A stretch of 64,000 nucleotides of DNA from Streptomyces hygroscopicus subsp. hygroscopicus (GCF_030269125.1 NZ_BSSM01000004.1:434001-498000); one strand, 5' to 3'. Positions 8,619-17,198 are shown, counted from the stretch's first letter. Numbers and translations are program-made. The notes: generated by a model not told the origin, from the sequence alone.

Positions 8619-9914
8619 GTGGACAGCAGTGCCCTCGTCTTCGTCGCCACCTGTGACCTGGCCGGCCAGGTCAGAGGCCGGGCGGTGCCCTCCCCGGACG
8701 AGCCGTCCGCGCTGCGGACCGGAACGGGATGGGTCCCTGCCGACCTTGCCATCACGTCGTTCGGTCCGATCGCCCCCGACAACGTCTTCGGCTCCGTGGG
8801 CGATCTGCGGCTGATCCCGGACGCGGCGACCCGGGTGGACATCCCCGCCGACGAGGGCCGCCCCGGCCTCCGTCTCTACCTCGCCGACCAGACGACGCCG
8901 GACGGCGAGCCCTGGCCGTGCTGTCCGCGTACCTTCCTGCGCGACGCACTGCGTGAGCTGCGTGAGCGCACCGGACTCGTGGTCACCGCCTCGGTGGAGC
9001 ACGAGTTCACCCTGGAGGGCCTGCCTTCTGGTCCCCCGTTCTCATTGCAGCGACTGCGCGATGCGGAGCCGTTCGGTTCGGACCTGGTCCACCTTCTCGA
9101 TCAGGCCGGGCTGGAACCGGAGACCTGGCTGCCGGAGTTCGGCGACGGCCAGTTCGAGATCACCCTGCGGCCCAGCGACGCCCTCGTGGCCGCCGACCGA
9201 GCCGTACTCCTCCGCGAACTCGTGCGTGACCTGGCACGCCGTCGCGGGCTGAGGGCCACGTTCGCTCCGATGACCGACCCCGAGGGGGCCGGCAACGGCG
9301 TTCACATCCATCTGAGCCTGAGGGACGCCGACGGACGCCCGGTCCTCCATGACCCCGGGCGGCCCGGGGCCCTGTCCGAGTGCGGCGCCCGGTTCGCCGC
9401 CGGAATCCTGCGGCACGCGGCGGCCCTCACCGCGTGGACGGCTCCCAGCCCGGTGTCCTTCCTGAGGCTCGCCCCCCACCGATGGAGCGCCGGCGGTGTC
9501 TTTCTCGCCGAACGCAACCGCGAGGCGCTGCTGCGGATCTGCCCGACCACGAGGATCGCCGGCGCGGATCCGGCCACGCAGTTCAACCTGGAGTACCGCG
9601 CCGCGGATGCCACCGCCAACCCGTGGCTGGCGCTGGGCGCCTTGGTCCGGGCCGGACTGGAGGGCCTGACCCGCGACTACGGGGAGCCGACGGTGTGGCC
9701 CGAGGACGCCGAGGAGACGGACCTCAGCAACGTCCCGGCGCTTCCTGGCTCCCTTCAGGAGGCGCTCGCCGCCCTGGAGGAGGACGAGGTCGTCCGATCC
9801 TGGTTCGACCCGCGGTTGCCGGCCACGCAACTCTCCGTCAAGCGGCACGAACTCGCACTGCTGGAGGGCCTCGACGACGCGGCCCGCACCCGGAAGGTCT
9901 CCGATGTCTACTGA
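8619..9914 (+). CDS. Glutamine-synthetase-like gamma-glutamyl ligase (type I/FluG C-terminal class)
   Basis: 431 residues from GTG, with AGGAG 6 bases upstream. GS catalytic-domain signatures appear in order: VEHEFTLEG (metal-binding Glu), GDGQFEITL, GNGVHIHLSL (catalytic His region), RLAPHRWSAGG with ERNREALLRI (ATP/glutamate site), and NLEYRAADATANPWLALG. The family joins ammonia or an amine to the gamma-carboxyl of glutamate using ATP. Housekeeping GlnA is longer (about 470) and differs in sequence; this looks like the small catabolic homologues such as GlnA-like gamma-glutamylpolyamine/ethanolamine ligases or the C-terminal half of fungal FluG. It overlaps the next gene by 11 bases, implying translational coupling. 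Confidence 0.88.
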   Translation: MDSSALVFVATCDLAGQVRGRAVPSPDEPSALRTGTGWVPADLAITSFGPIAPDNVFGSVGDLRLIPDAATRVDIPADEGRPGLRLYLADQTTPDGEPWPCCPRTFLRDALRELRERTGLVVTASVEHEFTLEGLPSGPPFSLQRLRDAEPFGSDLVHLLDQAGLEPETWLPEFGDGQFEITLRPSDALVAADRAVLLRELVRDLARRRGLRATFAPMTDPEGAGNGVHIHLSLRDADGRPVLHDPGRPGALSECGARFAAGILRHAAALTAWTAPSPVSFLRLAPHRWSAGGVFLAERNREALLRICPTTRIAGADPATQFNLEYRAADATANPWLALGALVRAGLEGLTRDYGEPTVWPEDAEETDLSNVPALPGSLQEALAALEEDEVVRSWFDPRLPATQLSVKRHELALLEGLDDAARTRKVSDVY

Positions 9915-11052
9915 CACCCTGTCCGCCGCGATCGACGGCATCGAACTGGTGGACCACCACGTTCACGGCGCTCTGCACCATGAGGTCGACCGGAACTCCC
10001 TGGAGCAGATGCTCACCGAGTCCGACCGCCCCATCCCACCGTGGATGACCCAGTTCGACTCACAGGTCGGCCTCGCCGTACGCCGCTGGTGCGCACCGGT
10101 CCTGGGCCTGAGGCCGCACGCCTCGCCCGAGGACTACATGGCGGCCCGGCAGGACCTCGGTGTCGTGGAGGTCACGCGCCGGCTGCTGGCCGCCGGCGGC
10201 ATCGGGCACTATCTGCTCGAGACCGGTTACAAGGGCGACGAGATCCTCGATGTGCAGGGGATGGCCGCTGCGTCCGGCCGGCCCGTGGACGAGGTGGTGA
10301 GGCTGGAGACCGTCCTGGAGGACGTGGCCCGGACCGGGGTCTCCGCCGCCGACCTGCCGACGCGGTTCCGTGAAGCGCTGGCCGAGCGGACCGCCCACGC
10401 GGTCGGGCTGAAGAGCATCGTCGCCTACCGGTACGGCTTCGACTTCGACCCGGAGCGGCCCACCGACCAGGAGGTGACGAGAGCGGCCGGCGCATGGCTG
10501 GCCAGGTCGAGGAGCGAGAACTCGTACCGGGTGTCCGACCCGGTGCTGCTGCGCTTCGCCCTGTGGGCCGGCGTCGACCGCGACCTGCCGATTCAGCTGC
10601 ACGCCGGGTACGGGGATCCGGACGTCGAGTTGCACCGTTGCGATCCGCTGCTGCTCACCCGGTTCATCAAGAACGTCGAACCCCATGGCGTGGACCTGCT
10701 GCTGTTGCACTGCTATCCGTTCCAGCGCAATGCCGGTTACCTCGCCCAGGTCTTCCCCCACGTCTATTTCGACGTGGGTCTCGGCGTCAACTACACCGGC
10801 GCCCGCTCCGACGCCGTGGTCGCCGAGTCGCTGGAACTCGCTCCCTTCGCCAAGATCCTCTTCTCCTCCGACGCCTGGGGACCCCCGGAGCTGCATCATC
10901 TTGGCGCCTTGCTGTGGCGGCGGGGCATGTCGCGGGCGCTGTCCGGCTGGGTGGCGGACGGCGACTGGAGCGTGGACGACGCGGTGCGGATCGCCCGCAT
11001 GATCGGACGGGACAATGCCCGGCGGGTCTACGGTCTGGCTGGTGGAGAATGA
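9904..11052 (+). CDS. Amidohydrolase of the FluG N-terminal class
   Basis: 382 residues forming a predicted TIM-barrel metallo-hydrolase. LVDHHVHG near residue 17 supplies the HxH metal ligands, QLHAGYGD a later His, LLLHCYPF another, and ILFSSDAWG the catalytic Asp. In fungal FluG, and several bacterial pairs, this domain is fused to or encoded beside a glutamine-synthetase-like domain; here the two are separate genes overlapping by 11 bases, and this gene overlaps the next by ATGA. It most likely hydrolyses the amide or ring made or used by the partner ligase. The substrate is unknown. Confidence 0.85.
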   Translation: MSTDTLSAAIDGIELVDHHVHGALHHEVDRNSLEQMLTESDRPIPPWMTQFDSQVGLAVRRWCAPVLGLRPHASPEDYMAARQDLGVVEVTRRLLAAGGIGHYLLETGYKGDEILDVQGMAAASGRPVDEVVRLETVLEDVARTGVSAADLPTRFREALAERTAHAVGLKSIVAYRYGFDFDPERPTDQEVTRAAGAWLARSRSENSYRVSDPVLLRFALWAGVDRDLPIQLHAGYGDPDVELHRCDPLLLTRFIKNVEPHGVDLLLLHCYPFQRNAGYLAQVFPHVYFDVGLGVNYTGARSDAVVAESLELAPFAKILFSSDAWGPPELHHLGALLWRRGMSRALSGWVADGDWSVDDAVRIARMIGRDNARRVYGLAGGE

Positions 11053-12215
11053 GTTCCCCCACCGACTCGGCCGCGCTGCTGCGGGCCGAACTGGAAAGGC
11101 AGATCCCGGCCGCCGTCGAGCTGCGCCACCGGCTGCACGCCCACCCGTGCCCCTCCGGGGACGAGGCTGAGACCCGGGACGCGGTCCTGGCCGCCCTGCC
11201 CACGCCGCACGGCGTGACCAAGACCGCCGACACCGGTGCGGTGGTCCGCGTCGGGGGACCGGGTCCGGCCGTCGCCGTCCGCGGCGAGATGGACGCCCTG
11301 GCGGTCCCCGAGGAGACCGGCGTTTCCTGGAGTTCCCGCCGGCCTGGTCTCATGCACGCCTGCGGGCACGACGTACACCTGGCCGCCGTCGTCGCCCTGG
11401 CTCGCGCCGTCGACCGGGTCGGCGGACCGAGACCACTGCTCGTGGTGCTGCAACCACGCGAGGAGACCTACCCCTCCGGTGCCAGGGAGATCATCGAGGA
11501 AGGCGTCCTGGAGCGGGAGCAGTGCCGGGCCGTCGTCGGCGCCCATGTGCAACCCCTGCTGCCGGCCGGGGAGGTTTCCTGCACGCCTGGTGTCGTGAAC
11601 GCCTCCTCGGACGAGTTCACGGTCACCGTGCGGGGATCGGGTGGACATGCGGCGTACCCGCACCTCACCAGCGACCCCGTGCTCGCACTGGCGCACGTGG
11701 TCGTGGCACTGCAGAGTCTGGTCAGCCGGGCGATCGATCCCATGACCTCCGTCGTGCTGAGCGTCACGGTGCTCAGCGCCGGCGAGGCCGCCAACGTCGT
11801 CCCCGGAACCGCGACGGCTCGCGGCACCGTGCGCGCGATGCGCACCGCCGACCGGGAGACCATCCACGCGCGGATGGCGGAGGTCGCCTCCCTGGTGGCG
11901 CGTTCGCAGGGCTGCGAGGCCGAGGTGGAGATCGTGCACGGGGAGCCTGCCCTGGACAACGACGTGGCGCTGGCGGCAGCGGCCGCTCCGCTGCTGCGCC
12001 AGGCCGGTCTCGAGGTGTCGCACTCCCTGAGGTCGGCCGGCTCCGACGACTTCTCGTACTTCTCGGAGCGTTTCCCGTCGTTGATGCTGTTCGTCGGCAC
12101 GCACGGGGGTGCGGCCCGGCTGCATTCCTCGTCCTTCCTGCCTTCCGACGACCGGGTCCGCGACGTGGCCGAGGCCCTGCTCGCGGGCTACCTCGCCGCC
12201 GCACTGCCGGTCTGA
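11049..12215 (+). CDS. M20-family amidohydrolase/peptidase
   Basis: 388 residues. Start ATG overlaps the previous stop (ATGA). Metal-site motifs of the M20D family are present: LMHACGHDVHLAA, LQPREETYPSGA (catalytic Glu pair), GAHVQPLLPAG, and the C-terminal His in ARLHSSSFLP. A central dimerisation domain begins around SSDEFTVTVRGSGGHAAYP. The family removes acyl or amino acid groups from N-acyl amino acids, hippurate-like or IAA-amino acid conjugates. As the last gene of the operon it probably frees the amine or acid from an N-acyl or glutamyl conjugate. A hairpin follows 4 bases after the stop. Confidence 0.87.
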   Translation: MSSPTDSAALLRAELERQIPAAVELRHRLHAHPCPSGDEAETRDAVLAALPTPHGVTKTADTGAVVRVGGPGPAVAVRGEMDALAVPEETGVSWSSRRPGLMHACGHDVHLAAVVALARAVDRVGGPRPLLVVLQPREETYPSGAREIIEEGVLEREQCRAVVGAHVQPLLPAGEVSCTPGVVNASSDEFTVTVRGSGGHAAYPHLTSDPVLALAHVVVALQSLVSRAIDPMTSVVLSVTVLSAGEAANVVPGTATARGTVRAMRTADRETIHARMAEVASLVARSQGCEAEVEIVHGEPALDNDVALAAAAAPLLRQAGLEVSHSLRSAGSDDFSYFSERFPSLMLFVGTHGGAARLHSSSFLPSDDRVRDVAEALLAGYLAAALPV

Positions 12216-12219
12216 CGAA

Positions 12220-12243
12220 CCGGCACCGCGGTTGTGGTGCCGG
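12220..12243 (+). terminator. Hairpin ending the permease-ligase-hydrolase operon
   Basis: CCGGCACC and GGTGCCGG are perfect 8-base arms around an 8-base loop, immediately after the M20 gene. No U-tract follows, as is common for Streptomyces terminators. Confidence 0.5.
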
Positions 12244-12578
12244 CGCGTCGGCGGGCATCGGTCGGGCCGCCAGGCCGGCCGTCGGGGTGGACGGCGGCCT
12301 CGGCGGTACCCCTGGCGGTGAGGGTGGTGCCGCGGTGGGCGTAGGCGTCGATCCCGGCCAGGGGGCCGCGCTCGCCCGGGGATCAGGAACCGCCATCGGA
12401 CGCACCGTCGCTCGTGGCACCGCCCTCGGGTGCGGAGGCAGTGCCCTCCGGGCGCCGTCCTCGACGACGGACGCGGGTCGGCCATGCTCGACGACCAACC
12501 GCGCGACGGGCCGTCTTCTCGGGCGATGCGACGTCTCCGGCGGTCTTCACCGGGCGTCTCGGGCCCCGAGCCCGCCTC
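12244..12578. other. Gap between convergent genes
   Basis: About 335 bases between the M20 operon hairpin and the 3' end of the leftward SDR gene. Only Gly/Arg-rich frames without recognisable content; nothing further supported. Confidence 0.35.
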
Positions 12579-13349
12579 TCAGGCCCGGGGCCAGGTCTCC
12601 GGGAGATTGTGGCCGCCGTCAGCCACGAGGACCGATCCGGTGACGAACGAAGCGGATTCGTGTGCCAGGAACGACACGCAGGCGGCGATCTCCTCCGGCG
12701 TCCCGCTGCGCCCGATGGGGCCTGCTGCGGCGGCCTCCCCTTCGAACGGCAACTGGGAGCCGGTCGCCACATAGCCGGGCGCCACGACGTTCACGGTGAT
12801 GCCGTCCCCGATCACCTCCAGAGCGAGCGCCTGGGACAGTCCCACCAGCCCCGCCTTCGCCGCGGTGTAAGTGGCCTGTCCCGGCATGGCATTGACCGTG
12901 CCGGTGGTGGAGCCGACGGAGACGATCCGGCCGTAACCGGCCGTCCGCATCGCCGGAACGACCGCTCGGGACATCAGGAAGGCGGTAGTGAGGTTACGGG
13001 CCAGCGCCGCGTTCCATTCGGCCAGCGACAGAGCGGCCACATCCTCCTCGGCGTCCCACCCCGAGCTCACCGATGTCATGCCGGCATTGTTCACCAGAAC
13101 GTCCAGCCGGCCCCATCGTCGCAGCGCGGCCTGGACCAGGGCGTCCGCACCCTCCTCGACGGTCAGGTCGGCCACCACACCGACGGCGGCCTCGCCGATC
13201 TCCGCCGCACGCCGGTGTACGCGTTCGGACGTCGCGCCCAGCACCACCCGGCAGCCCTCTGCCACCAGCGCACGGGCGACAGCCATGCCGATGCCGTCCG
13301 GGGCGCCGGCGCCCGTGACGATCGCCACTCGATCGTAAAAGCGCGTCAT
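12579..13349 (-). CDS. Short-chain dehydrogenase/reductase (SDR)
   Basis: 256 residues starting MTRFYDRVAIVTGAG. Classical SDR motifs: cofactor loop TGAGAPDGIG, NNAG, the catalytic Ser in SVGSTTG and Tyr/Lys in YTAAKAG, then NVVAPGY and a C-terminal VTGSVLVADGG. It is therefore an NAD(P)-dependent alcohol/ketone oxidoreductase of the FabG-like class; length is typical. It converges on the catabolic operon, so a link is not implied by transcription. The longer frame upstream lacks SDR sequence. Substrate unknown. Confidence 0.88.
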   Translation of the reverse strand: MTRFYDRVAIVTGAGAPDGIGMAVARALVAEGCRVVLGATSERVHRRAAEIGEAAVGVVADLTVEEGADALVQAALRRWGRLDVLVNNAGMTSVSSGWDAEEDVAALSLAEWNAALARNLTTAFLMSRAVVPAMRTAGYGRIVSVGSTTGTVNAMPGQATYTAAKAGLVGLSQALALEVIGDGITVNVVAPGYVATGSQLPFEGEAAAAGPIGRSGTPEEIAACVSFLAHESASFVTGSVLVADGGHNLPETWPRA

Positions 13350-13786
13350 GGCCGCAACCTCTCTGTGCCGTCCCTGTTCACCGCTGCCTTCCCGAGCGCA
13401 TGCTTCTTCTCCGCGGCCGGATCGGGCCTGAACGCGCCGATCACCGGGCCCAACTGTGCACTGCACACCACTGCTTGGACAAGACCAGATTGGTGATATC
13501 GGTGTTACGACGGCCAGATCGCCACTGATTTCGTACCTCATACGACGCAGTGATGCCGAAATCGTCATTCCGGGGCCGAGGGGCCGATGGCAAGGTGTAC
13601 TTCGAGTACGACCCCGGCTCGCTGGGCGAGGACCCGGTGGACCGCTCCCCGTACGAGGCATCGGATGGGCACCTGCCGCTGCACCCGGCGGCCGTCACCA
13701 GGGCACCAGTCGGCTGGTTGCCTGGCGGCGACCGCCGGTAGGTCCGCGGATGGCGACATGCGCAGGAACAGCCCGCGTCAGGCGGC
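13350..13786. other. Intergenic region, possible gene debris
   Basis: 437 bases between two leftward genes. The rightward frame around 13590-13700 (VYFEYDPGSLGEDPV) looks somewhat protein-like, but it has no ribosome binding site, no family match I can name, and both flanks are disordered. It may be a fragment of a lost gene. Confidence 0.3.
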
Positions 13787-14455
13787 TTACTCCGTTTCGT
13801 CGCGGCGCAGCGTGATGCGCCACAGGCGCCGAGGCAGGCCGCCTTCTTCGAAGGTGGCCTGGTCGAGCGCGGTGAAACCAGTCGCCAGACGGTCGACGAG
13901 TGCCTGGTCGACGAAGTGGACGATGAACCCGCCGTTTTCGAACATGTCGTCGCCATGGCTGACGCCTGCGCCGTAGTGGGCGTCGCCGGTGTGCCGCACG
14001 GTGTAGACGTGCAGTCCGCCGGGGCGCAGGACGCGGTGAACCTCGGCGGTGAGGGCTTCGAGTTCCAAGGTCGTCAGCGCCATGTTGAACAGCATGTGGC
14101 TGTAGACGGCGTCGACGCTGGCGTCGGGCAGCGGAATCGGCTCGCGCACGTCGTGGGCCAGTGTGGTCAGCCGCGAGGCGGTCCCGGCCACCTCGGCTTC
14201 CTTCTCCAGGTCGGCGAGCGCGTTCGACGAGTAGTCCAGGGCGGTCACGGCCATCCCGGCGCGCAGGAACGCGTGGGTGTCGCGGCCCTGTCCGGCGCCG
14301 AGTTCGAGCACGTCGCGGACGTGGGCGTGGCCGAACAGGTCTGCGGCGTAAGCGCCAGGCTCGCTCGGCTCGGTGCCGTACATCTCGGGGTTTGCCTGAA
14401 AAGCAGCCTGCCAGTGGGCGCGCTGCGCGTCGCGCAGGTCATCTCCGGTCGTCAT
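13787..14455 (-). CDS. Class I SAM-dependent methyltransferase
   Basis: 222 residues. Motif I DVLELGAGQGRDTHAFLRAG and the following acidic turn VTALDYSS bind S-adenosylmethionine; VLRPGGLHVYTV is the later conserved strand. The fold is UbiE/Methyltransf_25-like. No cysteine set of arsenite methyltransferases is visible, so ArsM is unlikely despite the ArsR neighbour. It is the third gene of a leftward operon: ArsR regulator, small unknown protein, methyltransferase, with an 18-base gap before it. Substrate not identifiable. Confidence 0.85.
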   Translation of the reverse strand: MTTGDDLRDAQRAHWQAAFQANPEMYGTEPSEPGAYAADLFGHAHVRDVLELGAGQGRDTHAFLRAGMAVTALDYSSNALADLEKEAEVAGTASRLTTLAHDVREPIPLPDASVDAVYSHMLFNMALTTLELEALTAEVHRVLRPGGLHVYTVRHTGDAHYGAGVSHGDDMFENGGFIVHFVDQALVDRLATGFTALDQATFEEGGLPRRLWRITLRRDETE

Positions 14456-14473
14456 GGGGGCCTCCGGTATGGG

Positions 14474-14788
14474 CTATGGGGGAGGGGGCGGGGGTGGGCC
14501 GGGGTGGTGCGCGGCGGCGAGCACCACTGGCGGGAAGATCGGCACCGGTGCCGGTAACGCGGCTCCGTCACCGGGATCCCTCCCCTCGGCTCGGCGGGCG
14601 ACATGGGCGGCGGTGGGCACGACGGGCAGGGTGGCGACGCCGAGGCCGGCCGGGCGCTGCGCGGCCACCGGATCGTCGACCACCTCGTGGACGACGAAGG
14701 GCAGACGGAGGCCGGCCGGCCAGCACCGCACCCCGGCGCACCGGCCCCATCCCGTCCGGCGGAACACCTCGACCGCTGCGCAGGTCAT
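14474..14788 (-). CDS. Small protein of unknown function between ArsR and methyltransferase genes
   Basis: 104 residues starting MTCAAVEVFRRTGWG and ending in a run of prolines. The start codon overlaps the ArsR stop as ATGA, and the frame ends 18 bases before the methyltransferase start, which argues for a real translationally coupled gene. It has three cysteines near the N-terminus and a hydrophobic middle (LRLPFVVHEVVDD), but no domain I recognise. The proline tail could be out-of-frame read-through if the true end has been lost. Confidence 0.5.
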   Translation of the reverse strand: MTCAAVEVFRRTGWGRCAGVRCWPAGLRLPFVVHEVVDDPVAAQRPAGLGVATLPVVPTAAHVARRAEGRDPGDGAALPAPVPIFPPVVLAAAHHPGPPPPPPP

Positions 14789-15120
14789 CGCGCGTCGTCC
14801 GAGGGCCATGCCAGCGGCCGCAGTCCGTCCAGCGCCGCCCGCAGCCCGTCCCTGGCCAGGCAGTAGAACACATAGCCGCCGCGCCGCTCGCCGCGCACCA
14901 GGCCGCGATCCCGCAGGATCCGCAGGTGGTGGGAGACGGTGGGCTGGCGCACGCCGGTCGCCTCGACGATCGCGCTCACCGGCACGCACGCCATGTCCAG
15001 CGCGGTCAGGATGCGCAGCCGCGTCGGGTCGCCCAGCGTCTGCAGCAGCGTGGCGAGCACCTGTGCCTCTCCGGTCGGCATCGGTTCACCAGTGCTGGTC
15101 GTGGTCCCTGCCGTCGTCAT
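14785..15120 (-). CDS. ArsR-family winged-helix repressor
   Basis: 111 residues. The winged helix is clear: LQTLGDPTRLRILTAL, then the recognition helix QPTVSHHLRILRDRGLV and wing ERRGGYVFY. The metal-site segment reads MACVPVSAI with one Cys instead of the CVC of ArsR/SmtB metal sensors, so it may sense something other than As(III). GGAGGAGG lies 8 bases before ATG 15120, so that start is preferred over one 7 codons earlier. A perfect dyad 31 bases upstream is its likely operator. First gene of a three-gene operon. Confidence 0.9.
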   Translation of the reverse strand: MTTAGTTTSTGEPMPTGEAQVLATLLQTLGDPTRLRILTALDMACVPVSAIVEATGVRQPTVSHHLRILRDRGLVRGERRGGYVFYCLARDGLRAALDGLRPLAWPSDDAR

Positions 15121-15150
15121 GTTCTGCGCCTCCTCCCGCACCGGATCAAT

Positions 15151-15170
15151 ATATCTAGCTGTCTAGATAT
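15151..15170. promoter_or_regulatory. ArsR operator
   Basis: ATATCTAG and CTAGATAT are perfect 8-base arms separated by CTGT. It is strikingly AT-rich in this genome, lies just upstream of the ArsR start and has the size and base composition typical of ArsR/SmtB operators, so autoregulation is likely. Confidence 0.75.
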
Positions 15171-15203
15171 TCCCTGCTGGGGGGCTCGGCGGCGACTGGA
15201 GCA

Positions 15204-15237
15204 CCCCACGCCCCCGCGCATGCGCGGGGGCGTGGGG
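15204..15237. repeat. Perfect 34-base palindrome
   Basis: Every base pairs: the left half runs CCCCACGCCCCCGCGCA and the right half is its exact reverse complement with no loop. It lies between the divergent ArsR operon and kinase-like gene, so it is not an ordinary 3' terminator; it could stop stray transcription, cruciform, or serve as a protein site. Confidence 0.7.
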
Positions 15238-15388
15238 CAGCGGCCCGGGAAGTCGATGTGCCGGTCCTTGACGCGTTGTCGCGCCGGGCGGCTTCGGGCA
15301 CCTGCTCCTTTTGCGGCCCTGGCGGATAGGGTCGATCACGTCCCGCGAGATCACCGAGGCCCTGGTTCGGGGCGCCGAGGAGTCGTTG

Positions 15389-16441
15389 ATGCACCATCCG
15401 GACCCGCGATATGCCGCGCGGCTCGCCACGTATGGGACCGTCGGCACGCGCCTGTCCCTTCTGAGCGACCGTCGGCTCAGCGAGGTCGTGGCCGCCGCGG
15501 CCCCGTTCGGTTCCGGCATCGGCGGCAGGTCGGCGGAGCTGGACATCGATGGCACGCGGGTGTTCGTCAAGAGGGTTCCCCTGACGGAGACCGAGTTGCG
15601 ACCGGAGAACGTGCGGTCGACCGCGAACCTCTTCGGACTTCCGATGTTCTATCACTACGGGGTGGGCTCAGCGGGGTTCGGGGCCTGGCGGGAGCTGGCG
15701 GTGCACGTCATGACCACCAACTGGGTCCTCGGGAACGAGTACGACGGCTTTCCGCTGATGTACCACTGGCGCGTCCTGCCCGACTCCCCGCCCGAAGGGT
15801 TCGCCGATGACTTCGGGGGCGTCGACGGGGCGGTCGCGCACTGGGAGGGCTCATCAGCCGTGCGTGAACGTCTGGAGGCCATCGGCCGGTCTTCGGCCAG
15901 CCTGGTTCTCTTCCTGGAGCACGTCCCGCAGACACTCGCCGACTGGCTGCACGACTACCGGTCCGCCGCGCCGGAGAGCGGGGAGGGGTCGCCGTACCCG
16001 TGGGTGGAGGAGGCCCTTTCGCGGGGGACCGCCTTCATGAGCTCGCACGGACTCGTCCACTTCGACGCCCACTTCGCCAATGTCCTGACCGACGGTCGGC
16101 TGCTGTACTTCGCGGACTTTGGACTTGCCTTGAGCTCCGGCTTCGAACTGTCAGCGACGGAGGCCGAGTTCCTCTCCGATCACCTCTCGTACGACCTCTG
16201 CCATGCCACAAGTCATCTGCTCCGCCACCATCTGCCCGATGGGCTGCGCGGTGGTATGGAACACGAGACGTTCCTGCGCGAGTGGATCGCCGGCCACCTG
16301 CCCGACGGCGTCCCACGCGAGATCGCCGCGATCATGGACCGGCATTCCCGAACTGCCGTGATCTTCGGCGAGTTCGCCCGCCGTCTGCTCACCGAGAGCA
16401 AGCGGACGCCATTTCCGACCGCCGAGATCACGCGGGCCTGA
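15389..16441 (+). CDS. Protein-kinase-fold protein
   Basis: 350 residues from ATG 15389, preceded at 6 bases by GAGGAG; a TTG 26 codons earlier is possible but lacks a ribosome binding site. Kinase landmarks: an ATP-anchoring Lys in RVFVKRVPL, catalytic loop LVHFDAHFANVL (H-x-D-x4-N) and metal loop YFADFGLAL (DFG). The N-lobe lacks an obvious glycine-rich loop, and long inserts separate the lobes, so it is a divergent kinase related to eukaryotic-like or aminoglycoside-kinase-fold proteins. Key residues for activity are present. The substrate is unknown and no partner gene is evident. Confidence 0.78.
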   Translation: MHHPDPRYAARLATYGTVGTRLSLLSDRRLSEVVAAAAPFGSGIGGRSAELDIDGTRVFVKRVPLTETELRPENVRSTANLFGLPMFYHYGVGSAGFGAWRELAVHVMTTNWVLGNEYDGFPLMYHWRVLPDSPPEGFADDFGGVDGAVAHWEGSSAVRERLEAIGRSSASLVLFLEHVPQTLADWLHDYRSAAPESGEGSPYPWVEEALSRGTAFMSSHGLVHFDAHFANVLTDGRLLYFADFGLALSSGFELSATEAEFLSDHLSYDLCHATSHLLRHHLPDGLRGGMEHETFLREWIAGHLPDGVPREIAAIMDRHSRTAVIFGEFARRLLTESKRTPFPTAEITRA

Positions 16442-16640
16442 TGCCCCACTACAGTCGTGGCGCCCCCCTGAGGCCGGACTACGGTGGACGCCGTCGTCAG
16501 GATGCCTCGGGATGGGTGGCGTGGCAGGGACCGAGGAGGCGCCGCAGTCAGGCAGGTGGACTTCAACGAGACGAAGCGGTCACGGACGAGAAGAAGCGGT
16601 CACGGGCGTCGCCGCGCCCCGCCTCGGCGTCGGTGTTCCG

Positions 16641-17198
16641 CTATCCTCCGGAGGACAGTCGGATTGCGGCCTGGTCCCATGGCTGAGGCTCGGCCAGGTC
16701 GCCCCCGTCGACGGCGTCCTCCTCGAACCAGCCGGTCCCCGAGAGCCATGTCTCCAGCCACGTTGCGAGGCCGGCGGAGTCGAGGAACCAGCACTGATCC
16801 CACGATCCGCCGCTGTACGGGTTCGGCTCGAAGAGCAGGACCTGACCGTCCTCGCTGAGACAATCGACGCCTGCGTACATACCACAGCCCCATGTCAGGA
16901 TGGGTACGACGCCTTCGGGCCACTCCGGGTGCTCCACTCCAACGGACGCCTCACGTCGCGTCAGGTACTCGCCGGCGACGCTGGAGCCTGGACCAAGCAG
17001 CGGCAGCAGTCGGTAGTCAGGGCCGAAGCCGCCGTCGGCGACCTCGCGATACAGGCGCGCGAGCAGGGGATGCAGGGCGAAGCCCAGTTGCTCCTCGGCC
17101 TCCGCGATCTGGGCATCGCCGACAGGCGCGGGAAGGTCCTCACCGTCCGATGCGGCCCGGAGGGCAACGCGTTGTACGAGGTCATCGATGTCGGTCAT
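16641..17198 (-). CDS. SMI1/KNR4 (SUKH) family protein
   Basis: 185 residues starting MTDIDDLVQRVALRA. SUKH-1 hallmarks: IAEAEEQLGFALHPLLARLYREVADGGFGPDYRLLPL in the first half, then VPILTWGCGMYAGVDCLS and a C-terminal acidic tail with WLETWLSGTGWFEED. Many SUKH proteins act as immunity proteins for contact-dependent or polymorphic toxins; others have general roles. No toxin gene is next to it, but a remnant of a second SUKH protein lies 1.2 kb away, suggesting a small immunity-gene neighbourhood. The start is the first Met of the conserved domain. Confidence 0.85.
   Translation of the reverse strand: MTDIDDLVQRVALRAASDGEDLPAPVGDAQIAEAEEQLGFALHPLLARLYREVADGGFGPDYRLLPLLGPGSSVAGEYLTRREASVGVEHPEWPEGVVPILTWGCGMYAGVDCLSEDGQVLLFEPNPYSGGSWDQCWFLDSAGLATWLETWLSGTGWFEEDAVDGGDLAEPQPWDQAAIRLSSGG

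Noticed and set aside
13550..13741. A 63-codon rightward frame with VYFEYDPGS
   Set aside because: No ribosome binding site and no family recognised; too short to support on its own.
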